Translations under genes and position numbers: made by a program
Notes under the pieces: model-generated
Told to the model about the DNA's origin: nothing
Database searches by the model: none
The model's input: the letters and a program-made list of their open reading frames with translations, nothing else
In this document: positions 21,156 to 31,813 of the stretch, piece after piece
Layout: each line of letters begins with the position of its first letter
Position numbering within the stretch: the stretch's first letter is position 1
DNA from: Adiantum capillus-veneris
Taxonomy: Eukaryota > Streptophyta > Polypodiopsida > Polypodiales > Pteridaceae
Direction of reading: 5' to 3'
Assembly: GCA_014529385.2 (NCBI GenBank)
Contig: CM043958.1
Span: 85,483,525-85,547,524 of the forward strand
DNA: 64,000 nt

Positions 21156-21423
21156 TTATTGCATGACCCTCTTAGGGCGAGTTCTCATTGTCCTACTTAC
21201 AAAGCAGCCATAGTGGCTTATTGATAAAAGATCTAAAATACTATGATAGAATAAAATGACTGAGAGGATTATTATTTGCCGACGCCTCCTTGTCAACTCC
21301 CAGAATGCCAATCTACAAATGATCATGCACTCATTGTTAGTAAAATCAAATAGACATCACATTATTAACCATTAAGCTAGCTATTCCAATTGCAATTAAC
21401 CATATGCAACAGGAGGGTGCCCA
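21156..21423 (-). repeat. Left LTR of Chromo-1, remainder
   Basis: Resumes after the second ATTAC with TTATTGCATGACCCTCTTAG and matches about 26708-26976. It ends near GGGTGCCCA; beyond it lies the internal minus-strand polypurine region (CATCCCTCCCACC on the plus strand). Confidence 0.82.
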
Positions 21424-21529
21424 GTCTTGGTACATCCCTCCCACCAGGGATAGCAACTGTCCTCAGTTGCTCACTAAAGAATCAACTGGACCGTGAGTGA
21501 TGGAAAGTGTGGAGAAGGTCTTGGAAGTT

Positions 21530-22884
21530 GCATTAAAAAAATTTAGGCATCCACTTAGCATCCTCTCAAGGGTGGCCTTTAAAGGTCAAAAGATAGCGGT
21601 TATAAACCATGCCGGTGCGTGTGATGGTGGTCTTGTGACCAACTATTTTTTAATGGATGAGTTGTTCTTCTTGTTCCACAAGTGAAGGTGGATCCTCATA
21701 AATGTGATGTGTAGGTAGGGGTCCTCTGAAAGGTCTTAAAAGACTAATGTGGAAAGCATTGTGAATGTGCCAATATGAAGGTAAGTCTAAACGAATTGAA
21801 CATCATTGATCACAACAAAAAATTTGAATGGGCCGTAAAAACTAGGAGTAAGTTTAATAAAAACATTAGTATCACACTTTTAATCCTTTGCTTTTCAATG
21901 TGAAGCATAACATAATCACCTTCTTTGAATTGGTGTGCCTTGCAGCGCTTGTTAGCATGCTTGGTGTAAAGTTCTTATGAGTGTTTAATGGCAGAATGCA
22001 CATTTGTATATATATCATGAAAATTAGCTGTAAAATCATCAGCGGCAAGTACAACATTAGAAAGACGTGAAGCAGGAGTAGGCAAAGAATGACCATACAC
22101 AATTTCAAATGGAGATTTACATGAGTGGTGTTGTTATATGAAAATTGTAGAATATGCGAGTAATCATCCCATTTCGTGGGTTGAAAAGAAACATAAGCTT
22201 TTAACAAGTCAATGATAGTGCGATTGATGACTTGGTTTGACCATTAGACTCAAGATGGAATGAAGAAGTAAAATCACATGTTGTTCCAAGATCTTCAAAA
22301 ACAGTAGTCCAAAAAGCACTATGAAATTTTGAATCTCGATCAGATATTATAACTTTAGGCAAACCATGATGTTGAGTAACAGCTTTAAGAAATAAAAGTG
22401 CAGCCTTGATGTGTTGTGAGTATTTTCTTACAAGGAATGAAGTATGCTTGTTTAGAAAAACTGTCAATGACAGTCCAAATCATATCATGCTTGTGAACAG
22501 CGAGTGAAAATCCAGTATAAAAAAATACTTTTAGGAATAGGGAGAGGGTGTAAAAGTCCCAATTTCTTACATCTTGCAGCTTTGACCTTTTGACAAATCA
22601 AACAAGTTGAAACATATTGTTTAACATCTGTTTTTTATAGTAGGCCAATAGAAATCACGACATAAGTTTTGGAAAGTAGCAGCAAATCCTCTATGTCCAA
22701 CATAGGGTGGTTTGTGCAACTCTTCAATGATCAATGTACGAAAAGGTTTAGTTACACACAATTTTTGTTTGAAATAAAGAAAGTTTTCTTGAATAATGTA
22801 TTCCAAAAATGTGTGCATAGAGTTCTCAATCATATGCAACCATGTGGTTTTGAAATCATCATCTTGTGCATAAGTGTCAGACAT
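21530..22884 (-). pseudogene. Chromo-1 integrase with chromodomain-like tail
   Basis: Minus-strand integrase remnant. The zinc region reads LHKPPYVGHRGFAATFQNLC at 22621-22884. The core has SDRDSKFHSAFW at 22201-22467, then NGQTK and, after frame changes, WDDYSHILQFSYNN at 21872-22207. Further down FHISLLRPFRGPLP leads to EQEEQLIH and YLLTFKGHP-EDAKW, which fits the consensus of a chromodomain (LVKWKG-x-P-xx-ATW). In chromoviruses this tail directs integration to chromatin marks. At least five stops or shifts break the frame. Confidence 0.78.
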
Positions 22885-23035
22885 TGGTACCTGTAATGGT
22901 TGATAGATTATTAAGAGAGGGTCTGTGACTCAAAGCGTCAGCTACAACATTCTCCTTACCTGGTTGGTATTGAATGTTGGGTTGAAAACTTTGAATGATG
23001 GCAGCCCACTTAATATGTTTATCATCTACTAAGGG

Positions 23036-24276
23036 TTAAGACAGTAAATAATTGATACTTTGTTGATCAGTTTTGATGGTTAAATCAGCACCCATTAAAT
23101 AGTGTTTCCAAATTTTCAAAGCATGTACAACAATAGTCAACTCTTTGTCATATGTACTAAATTTTTCTTTTGACAGTTTAAACTTATGACTTTCAAATGC
23201 AAGTGGATGGTTATCTTGCATAAGGATTGCATCGATACCTTTTCCACTAGCATCAGTGACTATGATAAAGAATGGTCTATCAAAGTCAGGCAATTGTAGT
23301 ATTGGTGCATTTATCAAAGCATCCTTGAGTACATTAAAGGAACTTTCTTGCAAATTAGACCATACATAAAGAGAATTTTTCTTTAATAGGAGAGTGAGAT
23401 AATGAAATTTGTAAGCAAAGTTACACAAACTTCCTATAATAACTGCATAGACCAATAAAAGAACAAAGTTCATGCAAATTTTTGGGTCTAGGCCATGATT
23501 GAATGGCTTCAATTTTCTTAGGGTCTACATGTATTCCCTTGCCCGATACAATGTATCCCAAATATTCAATTTCAGATTGGAAAAATGAACTCTTTTAAGG
23601 ATTCAAACACAAGTGGTTGTGTGCAAGTAGTTCAAATACACGTGTTAAGTGCTCTTTATGTTTTTGTTTCGATTTATTGAATACAAGAATGTCATCAAAG
23701 AATACAATCACAAAATCTTGATGGTCGATGAAAATTCTATTCATCATGCGTGTGAAAGTGTTGGTGCATTCGTTAGACCAAATGGCATGACAAGAAATTC
23801 ATAATGTCCCGTTGTGTTCTGAAAGCAGTTTTGTAGACATCTTGATCAAACATTTTGACTTGGTGATACTCTGATTTGAGGTCAATTTTGCTAAAGATGT
23901 TTGCCCCTTTTAGTTTGTCTAATAAATCATCCACTCAAGGAATAGGGAACCTATTCTTGGTGGTGATCTTGTTTAAAGCCCTATAGTCAACACCCATATG
24001 AAAAGTTGAATTACTAGGTCTTATAAGTCCTTGATCAAGCAAGTTAGTGATTTGAGTTTGTATCTCCATCTATGCAGTCGTATTTACATGATAAGGTTCT
24101 CTACAAGGAGGTTCACTACCCGGTATAATATTTATTTTGTGGTCTTCTGGACGTGAAAGTGGAATTCTAGGTGGTAGATCATGCATGAAACAATTCTTAA
24201 ATTGTGAGAGAAAATCATCATGTGAAGAGATATGTGAGGTTTCAGTTTCAATGGAAATTTGATTTACCAACATCAA
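23036..24276 (-). pseudogene. Chromo-1 reverse transcriptase and RNase H remnant
   Basis: On the minus strand one reads MGVDYRALNKITTKNRFPIP, then KIDLKSEYHQVKM and, after breaks, VFFDDILVFNKSKQKHKEHL, in which FFDD is the RT active site. RNase H continues as IVTDASGKGIDAILMQ, FSTYDKELTIVVHALK and IKTDQQSINYLL at 23036-23512. It is interrupted by several stops and frameshifts. FFDD and TDQ-xx-I-x-YLL style motifs are typical of chromoviruses and separate it from the Tat elements in this window. Confidence 0.85.
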
Positions 24277-24289
24277 ATATGTTTTCCCT

Positions 24290-24620
24290 TGTTTTTTAAT
24301 TGCTCTTTTGGCTTGGGTGTGAGAGAGAAGTGGAAATTTTTGATGTGCTAGTGTTGGTTGCTTGGATGGAGAAATTTTGATTATTATGAGTGAGAGACAT
24401 GGTACGTGTTTTATAATTAATCAATGGATCAAATTCATGACAAAATGGCATTCCCAAAATCATATCAAGACCATGCAATGGTGCTACCAAAAATGTACGT
24501 GCTTCTGTAAATTCACCAATACAAACTTCAACAGTGACTTGGGTTTTGCAATAAAATGTTGATTATTAAAAACAGATTTGACTTTGTTAAAATCATGGCT
24601 ACTGCCATCATCTAAAAGAA
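24290..24620 (-). pseudogene. Chromo-1 protease remnant
   Basis: Minus-strand sequence encodes LHGLDMILGMPFCHEFDPLI at 24296-24490, which matches the GMDWL-like segment that follows the aspartic protease flap in gypsy elements. A DDGSSHDF-like catalytic region is readable just upstream (about 24590-24615) with Asp-Gly in place of Asp-Ser/Thr-Gly. Frame is broken between the two. Confidence 0.6.
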
Positions 24621-24822
24621 TGGTGACACTTTCACCCTTGACTGTGCTTTGCACTTTAAACAAAGTGTGAGGAGATATAGGAGTACCTGAAGATGGCTTG
24701 TCATCGTGATCATACTCAAGATCATATCCCTCACCGTAATTAGCTTACACTTCATTGTCGTTGGGATTAGCATCTTTGATGAGGTTAAAAATAGCACCGT
24801 TGGGGCGGTTGTTGTTGAAGGG

Positions 24823-25860
24823 TCATTGGTTTGGATTTCGGGTGACTCCATTGGATTGGCCATTGGGTTGGTCATTGCTCTTAGCAGGACCTTTTGGGCA
24901 CTTATCTGCATAGTGACCATACTGGAAACATTTGAAACACTTAACCTTTTGATTTAGAGTTTTGAGCAGGACGTTGGTTGGAAGAATTTTGGTTGCCTCG
25001 TTGCTACGTGTTGTTGTTGTTGTTGTTGTTGTTGTTGCCGTAAGGTTTAGAAGTTGTTGCAGAATTGTCAAATTTACATCTCTTGAAAAATGTACAACGT
25101 TGATGTTTGTTCTTGTCAAAGTTGGGAGAGAAAGAAGCTCTCTTGTTACGATTAGTGTTAGCAATTCTTTTGGTGTGAGAGGGTTGTCCATCCTTCTTCT
25201 TCTCCACATTGAGGGCCAAATTAATAGCTTTTGACAGTGAATCTAGTTCAAACATATCTACCTCAACACCAATTTGTAGTTCTAAGCCAGCTATATACTT
25301 ACGCTTTAATTTCCTACAATCGACATGTTCAATAGCTTCCAATTGAATTAAATAGTTCCAAAAATGATCAGTGTAGCCCTCTACATCTTCATTTTGACCC
25401 TGTCAAATTAAATCCCACTGGTGTTGTGCTTTAGCTTTACATTGTGTGGGCAAAAATTGAGGTAAAAATAACTTTTTGAATGCATGCCAGGTACGTGGTC
25501 TTTTACCATATTGTTTGGTGGCGTTCCACCACAATGCAGCGCTACTGGTGAGATGATTTGATGCACACTTTACCATTTCACGTTCGGGAAAGTCCTAATC
25601 ATGAAAATAGTCATCTAATAGACTAACCCATGCTAGAACTATGCTAGCATCTTTAGTGCCATCAAAATCCTTGAAAGTGAAGGTTCTTTTGCTAATTTTG
25701 TTTTTCTTGGGTGCTAGTGCAGATTTTATGTGTCCAGAATGAAATAATTTATCTTCAAGCTCTTGCCTTCGCATACGTAGAGACTGTTGCACATTGGCAA
25801 GCTGCTCAAGTGCTTCTTATTGGCTTCCTTCTAGTCTTCGGAGTTCAATTTTTCTCTAAC
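24823..25860 (-). pseudogene. Chromo-1 gag remnant
   Basis: Retrotransposon gag domain on the minus strand: FTFKDFDGTKDASIVLAWVS at 25595-25792, then REMVKCASNHLTSSAALWW, and EAIEHVDCRKLKRKYIAGL at 25004-25342. An Asn run encoded by a (TTG)n tract at about 25010-25037 precedes a CCHC knuckle CFKCFQYGHYADKC at 24823-25209, in another frame. Stops occur at about 25595 and 25400. The start is not clear. Confidence 0.82.
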
Positions 25861-26247
25861 CGATATCCGCTTTCATAACAAGTCTTGAGTTCAACTCTCC
25901 TCGTCACATAGATCTTTAATTCTCTTCTTCTTCTATGTCCCCTCTTATCTTCCTTATTTAACTTTAACGATGTCAAATACAGCCCTTCTAAACCTTCTTC
26001 AAAACTCTCCAATGTTGAATCAAATTCACCAAATCTCTCAAAGCTCTTCAGAAGCACTTCGTTCTCTGTTGCTCGCCTGCATGTCTTCACAAATCCATCG
26101 GCTTTAGCAATTTATCTTGAATTAAAATTTGCACATACACGATTATGTTGTCGATCATCAAAATTTGTGGGAGAAATTGCCGATTAATCTGCCAATTCGA
26201 GGCTTCTCTCAAAATTGAAAATTTCGTACCGATAACTCGAAACCAAA

Positions 26248-26259
26248 GCTCTGATACCA
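26248..26259 (-). promoter_or_regulatory. Primer-binding site of Chromo-1 (initiator tRNA-Met)
   Basis: The plus strand reads GCTCTGATACCA, which is TGGTATCAGAGC on the element's strand, four bases from the right-hand (5') LTR. It sets the orientation of the element as minus. Confidence 0.85.
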
Positions 26260-26263
26260 CTAT

Positions 26264-26976
26264 TGAGAAGGGATATGAGGAGAGCGGTTGCTTGCTTCCA
26301 AATTCCAATCTTGCTTGCACCTTTGCTTGTCACAACCTTTCACCATCCCTTCCAATTACCAAGTACTCACACACACCTAGACTATCGGACATCACACACA
26401 CACACACACACACACAAGAGAATAAATTGACAACGGAAGAGTGTAAGAGAGTGTAATAGATGTAGACATAATCATGAAGTACACAGAGTAACACAATATA
26501 GCATAAGAGAGAGAGAGAGAGAGAGATAAGGGAAATTTTTTAGCATATACACAAGAAAGGCCTAAAGATTGCAAGCCCAAACTCCACAGCACCATACCTC
26601 TTGTTGAGTTTGGTATTTGATATTTGATATTATTATTGGTGCCAAAAATTGGAGGTCCCTCTTTTACACTTTAGTCACACTTTAGTTATTATGAGTTGAG
26701 CACATTACTTATTGCATGACCCTCTTAGGGTGAGTTCTCACTGTCCTATTTACAAAGAAGCCATAGTGGCTTATTGATAAAAGATCTAAAATACTATGCT
26801 AGAATAAAATGAATGAGAGGATCATTATTTTTCAGTGCCTCCTCGTCAACTCCCAGAATTCCAATCTACAAATCATCATGCACTCATTGTTAGTAAAATC
26901 AAATAGACAGCACATAATTAACCATTAAGCCACCTATCCCAATTGCAGTTAACCACATGCAACAGGAGAGTGCCCA
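26264..26976 (-). repeat. Right (5') LTR of Chromo-1
   Basis: 713 bp, similar to the split left LTR, with short CA (26394-26416) and GA (26503-26525) tracts. Shared landmarks are CACCATCCCTTCCAATTACC near its start and GCATGACCCTCTTAGGG near 26714. Confidence 0.85.
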
Positions 26977-27117
26977 GTCTCGTAACAATTTAGTGACTCA
27001 AGGCAAGGGACAATCATTTGAGAAGTGAGTTTTATGTATGACAAGGGCGCATTAGAAAGCCTGAGGGTGCTTTTAGTTAGATAGTAACATTGAAATTGAC
27101 AATGATTAAAATGCTAA

Positions 27118-27487
27118 GGCTGGGTTCATACGATGTGCAGGTAGGGTGAGGGGAAGAGGCTTGTGTCCTCAATGGTAGACACTCATTGGGCGCGCACAAG
27201 AAAACGTAAGCTCCTTCAGACCCACCAATGCTAGGGGGGGAGGCTCCGCCCCCCCTAAGGAAGAAACCTACAACCGGGCTACTTTTCAACGTCAAAATGC
27301 AAGATGCTCAAGTTTAATCTTGAGCTACAAGGTAATAGCCCCACGACCATCCATTACATTGTCCCTACTTGTTGTGCAAAGCTCACTCCATTACAACATC
27401 CTTCAGAGCTGCCGTCTTGTGTGAACGTGACAAGCAGACGTAGAGAGAGAAGCAAGATCATGCCGATGGGCTCGTCTGAACCTGGCC
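27118..27487. mobile_element. Tourist-like MITE (PIF/Harbinger-derived)
   Basis: A 370-bp element has inverted ends GGCTGGGTTCATACGA (left) and, on the complement of the right end, GGCCAGGTTCAGACGA (14 of 16 match). It is flanked by TAA on both sides (27115-27117 and 27488-27490), the 3-bp target duplication of PIF/Harbinger elements. It encodes nothing recognisable. Its left 11 bases equal those of the PIF terminus at 13.8 kb, so that family is the likely source of transposase. Confidence 0.85.
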
Positions 27488-27490
27488 TAA

Positions 27491-27830
27491 AGTCGTTTTC
27501 TTTAAAATAAGGTTGTTTTGAGGCCATTTTGCATCCTACATAATGTCACTTGTCTTTATAAATGCAAGCCTAAGAAATTTCATTTGCCGAGTTTCTCACT
27601 CTACATCAAATAAAAGCATCCTAAAGTTTGTTTGGTTTGACATAGCACGCTCAGAGGCAATTTGCATGAGCTAGAGTTAACCCCCATTTGAGTAGCTCAA
27701 CAAACTTTTCCAACAACCTGTAACTCTGCCAATTTTGGTAGAGTAGCAAATCCCTTTATATAACCCTACCACAAAGCCCACACGAAACTAGCAGGAAAAG
27801 ACAAGAGGCATCTTTGCAACAAAAAACCTC
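27491..27830. other. Interval with no recognised feature
   Basis: No ORF, repeat or RNA gene that I can support. Confidence 0.5.
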
Positions 27831-27839
27831 ACGTCGGCT

Positions 27840-28420
27840 AAACTCTAGCTTGCAGCATGTGAAACCCCTCTTATGTACATGAAGACCAAAGTGTTGGCAA
27901 GAAAGGCATCCTTTCTCAAAAACCCCTTCATAATGATCTCATTATGGTTCTTGCCGACAACAACGTCTTTCATAATTCCACATGCCTTCAAAAAAAAATC
28001 ATTAGTGAAATTGCATTTGAAGAGAAACAGTGGCTTTACATATGCCAAAGATAACTTAGAGCTTCTTGGCCCTATCCATATCGAGCATATCCTCTTGATA
28101 ATATTTGTGTTCAACATATGCTGCAATTTATACATTCAAAGCGACCACATCACACATAGGAAGATTGTCATCCAAATTTTGTGCTTTCATCCAAAGCATT
28201 GCAAAGATTTCTCGACTTGCAATCTCTTCAGGCATTAATGTTCACCCATGTCAACTTCTCGCATAAAAGCTCCATACCTTCATGATGCAAGCATAAGTGA
28301 TCGCCACGTTTGGAAAGAGGTCCTCACTTGGCATCTGAATAAAACAATTGAGAGCTTCTTTGCCCAACTGACATACCTTGCAATAAGTGCAGTCCAAGGG
28401 AAGAGAAATTTGCTACATCC
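27840..28420 (-). pseudogene. PPR (pentatricopeptide repeat) protein fragment
   Basis: On the minus strand, WTALIARYVS is followed by GKEALNCFIQMPSEDLFPN and ITYACIMK (about 28278-28396), a clear 35-residue PPR motif. After several breaks come CDVVALNV-IAAYVEH and then LKACGIMKDVVVGK, KGFLRKDAFLANTLVFMY and HAAS (27845-28000), a further one or two repeats of the PLS type. PPR proteins bind organelle RNAs one base per repeat and act in editing, splicing and stability. Only two to three repeats survive with stops and frameshifts, and no organelle-targeting start or C-terminal E/DYW domain is seen, so this is a fragment of a dead copy. No introns are visible. Confidence 0.75.
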
Positions 28421-28698
28421 ATAGTGACCAAATCGTTGCATAATGACCAAAGTGTTGCCTAATCATGTGTGACCCACATTGGAAAACATCAACATTTATC
28501 ATAGTGCCTTAACAAATATCCTTCATATTATTGTACCTTTAGTGAGATGAGAAATCGCCTAGAAAAGAAAGCAATGCATTTAGCAAAAAATAATCTAACC
28601 ATGCATTTTCATGACTAGAATTTCCAATGCTGCTGGAGAATGTGATGCTCATAGCACACATGGAAGAGGAGGGCAAATAGTTCTAAAAAGAAACTAAA

Positions 28699-30292
28699 TG
28701 TAATGGAAATGGCCTATGAACTTTGAGAATAGCGAAAGGAGAAATAAAGAGAGAATTTTTTTGAGATTACTTTGAGAGCATAGAGGGTGAACTTAATTGA
28801 CGATAGCAACATAATCATAGTACTTAGTTAACTTGGCATGAACAATACTTTTGCAAGAGAGAGAGTTTAGAGAACTTGACAACAGTTGAGGACCGAACTT
28901 ATGTGGAGCCAATCCCCCCTCCAATAGGCATTTGTATTATAGATTCTCCCATCAAGAGAGACGTGGTATAATACAAGCTTTGTGTTCCTTGTGACCTAGG
29001 TGATGCAATGAAGATGGAAAGCTTTATGCATCATGAGCATAACATAGACTTTGTAAAAAAAACACTAACTATCCCAAGGCCTCAAACCCTTCGAAGGTGG
29101 AGAGAGCTAGCGGGGAATGAGGGTAGGGAAGAGGAAGAAGAAAAATTCCTAGAAGAAAGAAATAATTCCTCACTTATCATCACTCTTCTGGCTAGCGTAC
29201 ATAATAGCATAGTAATGATGATGGAGAAGATGGCAAGCTTAAGCATTGAAGTATGGCTCTTAGTTGGATTTGCATTCCATAGCCAAGAGCGTTGGTGTAG
29301 GCTCTCAACTTCTCTACTAGCTTGGAGAAGAAGATGGAGCTCTTGCACTTTGCACTTCACAATATGAGAGGTGTGTGTGCGAGTGTGTGTGGGAGAGTAT
29401 ACCCCCAAGCAGCCCCCCTTCTTGCTTTGGTCGACCCCCCCTTGTAGCTCATGCTTGAAGCTCATTGGACCCCTCCAGGCCTAGCCAATCACATGCAAGA
29501 GGTATATCAAGCAACAAGGGTAGGCTTGGGACAAGTGTCCCCCTTTCCCCTTTGAGAGAGAGGACTTGATAAATGTAAAAACAATTAATTAAATCAATTA
29601 AATTATCATTGGACCTCTCTATGGGTCAACCAATAGGCTTTGGACACTCCTTGAGGGTAACCTAGCTAGGTGCTTGACATGTGTCCTACTTGCCTCTTGA
29701 GCAAGTAGGACACTCCTTGAGGGTAACCTAGCTAGGTGCTTGACATGTGTCCTACTTGCCTCTTGAGCAAGGGGTTCCCTTTGTGAGAGAGAGAGGTCAA
29801 GCAACCACTCCTCCTACCTGCACGGATCACGCCCTCCTTGAAGGGATTTGTGTTGACTTTTGTCACACCTCAAGCCCCTCATCCTTGGGCCCCCTTAAGC
29901 TTGGGCTAGGTTCCCACCTCAAGTACAACCCTAGCATCTCAAGTATGACAAGCACCTCAAGCATCTCAGTCATCAGGCACGACAAGCACCTCAAGCTTGG
30001 GCCGGGTTCCCACCTCAAGCACATCCCTATCTTACCTAAGGTCAAAGGACTTTTAACACTAACCTTTGGATGTATTCAATGTAGCTAACCCTAAGGTCTT
30101 CAAGCTCCACTGGCTATTCTTGCTCTTTGACAGATCATCTCTCATTTGGACCCCTTTACCATTGGCCTTGTGTCGAGATAGACCCATAAGCACATGTCTA
30201 TATTCTAACACTTGTTCCCATCTATTCATGACACATAATCAGTTTAATATGAGAAAATCATTTTGGTTGGTTAGATATTAGATTTTATGACA
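28699..30292 (+). repeat. Solo LTR-like sequence, left copy
   Basis: 1,594 bp beginning TGTAATGGAAATGG and ending TTTTATGACA, found again in reverse orientation at 40670-42253. TG...CA ends, length and a near-matching 5-bp flank (CTAAA before, CAAAA after) suggest a solo LTR. Internal features are a 66-bp tandem duplication (29642-29771) and several AAGCACCTCAAGC-type short repeats near 29940-30020. The 119-codon frame at 29008-29367 has no recognisable domain and is probably chance. Confidence 0.7.
29642..29772. repeat. 66-bp tandem duplication with hairpin
   Basis: Two copies, period 66, each starting GGACACTCCTTGAGGGTAAC. The first unit ends in CCTACTTGC-CTCTTGA-GCAAGTAGG, a perfect 9-bp inverted repeat with a 7-base loop. 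Confidence 0.9.
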
Positions 30293-31813
30293 CAAAATAT
30301 GTCCTACTACAATCATATGCAAACCTTGCTAAAATGTTTGCCATAATGGAATGTGAAACAAAAATCACATCTAGGCACAAACAACAAAACATATTTATTA
30401 ACAATACATAGCCATGCTATATACATAAACAACCATCCGTGTAGGTTGTTTAACAGCACTTGTAACCTTAACAAGTCTTTCCAAGTACCCGATAATTTTT
30501 TGCCACTGAAGTTGTTCCTGATAATACGTGCTTGAAATGGTCTATGAAACGGATTTGACTAGCACCTAGGAACTCTGTCGTGACACATAATTAGGTAAAC
30601 ATGCACCAGTGTTAGTCCTAGAGACTCTTATTCTCCACATGTGGAATATGTCTCATATAACGACATCAAGAAAAACGACATCCAACAAGTAAGAGATACT
30701 TGTGTGTGGAGGTAACTATAAACACTTAGCGACACAAGTAAGAGGGACAATCATAAACCTTGTTCCACACTGGCTAAACCAAAGTCCATGAGTTCCTAGA
30801 CCATGTTGCTCCTCTCGTGATAACATGTGCCAAACAAAATCCTACCATGTAGGTCTACAGCTATAGCATGCAAAAATGTATCTGGTACACTTCTTTCCCA
30901 AATTCTTTGCTCCTACATGACCTTGTGTTTGAAGAGAAAAATGGATGAAATCATTCTAGCATATGCATCCTCTCGGGGGGGAGGGGGTCACTTGATAATC
31001 ATGTGTGACTATCACGTGAGTGCACCAGAAGAGGTTAATAAATTTTAGTTTTTCTCACATTTTCACATACAGAAGGTTACCATAAAATGATATTGCAAAA
31101 AAATAATAATAGATTGTATAAGAAAAGGGTGCATTTTATTTGTCAAAAATTCACTGAAAAGGAGTTTTAGAAAAAGTCCTCGAACGTATGCGATATACAC
31201 ACTTTATACATAGTGACCCCCCCTAGTGCATCCTACTTGGAAAACTCAATCAAAGCATATGAAAAAATTAAAAGAAACTAAATTATATGCTTATCTGGAG
31301 GTTGAAAATAGCGTCTACTTACCTGGAGTCAAGTGCACTAGCCAAACCTTAAAGTTACAACATAGAAGGTACATTACCAAAAATGCCAACCTCAAAAGAC
31401 CTAGTATATCTTTAACATGTGAAACATTAAATGAAAGATTGGTGAAAACCAATCAATATTGAGTTGGTAACCCTTGGTGTTGCCTTAGCAATCCAACCCC
31501 TTGATTAAATTCGTGTCCAAAAGTGATTGCGATTAGCTTGTGAAGTTGAACTTATTCATTTCCCTTTGGCATATTGAGGACTTGTTTTCTTAAAAGGACA
31601 ATCATAAAGAGATCAATCACATTTCTCTTCAATAACCTTAGCCTTTTAAACAAAGAGAGAGACCAATTTTCTAAGCTGTCTCCTCTGAAATTGAAGTCCA
31701 AAATTTGACTCTTACGTCATTCTTAGTATTGAACCACTGCTACCTACTTTTGTTGAAGCGGAAGAGGAATCACCTCCACCCCTAGGAGTAGTTCGCATTG
31801 TTGTTGCACTTTC
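30293..31813. other. Interval with no recognised gene
   Basis: AT-rich, short frames only, none with a recognisable domain. No microsatellite or RNA gene was noted. Confidence 0.5.

Larger units (their letters stand above)
15251..26976 (-). mobile_element. Degraded Ty3/gypsy chromovirus-like element (Chromo-1), with Copia-1 nested in its left LTR
   Basis: Two similar sequences bracket minus-strand gypsy coding remnants. The left copy (15251-15674 plus 21156-21423) and the right copy (26264-26976) both start TGAGAAGGGA and end GTGCCCA. On the minus strand the internal order is primer-binding site, gag, protease, RT, RNase H, integrase, chromodomain-like tail, then a purine-rich GGTGGGAGGGATG before the 3' LTR. 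All domains carry stops and frameshifts, so the element is old. I could not identify a target-site duplication, so the outer ends are approximate. Confidence 0.85.

Noticed and set aside
29008-29367. 119-codon plus-strand frame inside the left LTR-like sequence
   Set aside because: The inverted copy at 41.6-41.9 kb does not preserve it and no domain is seen.
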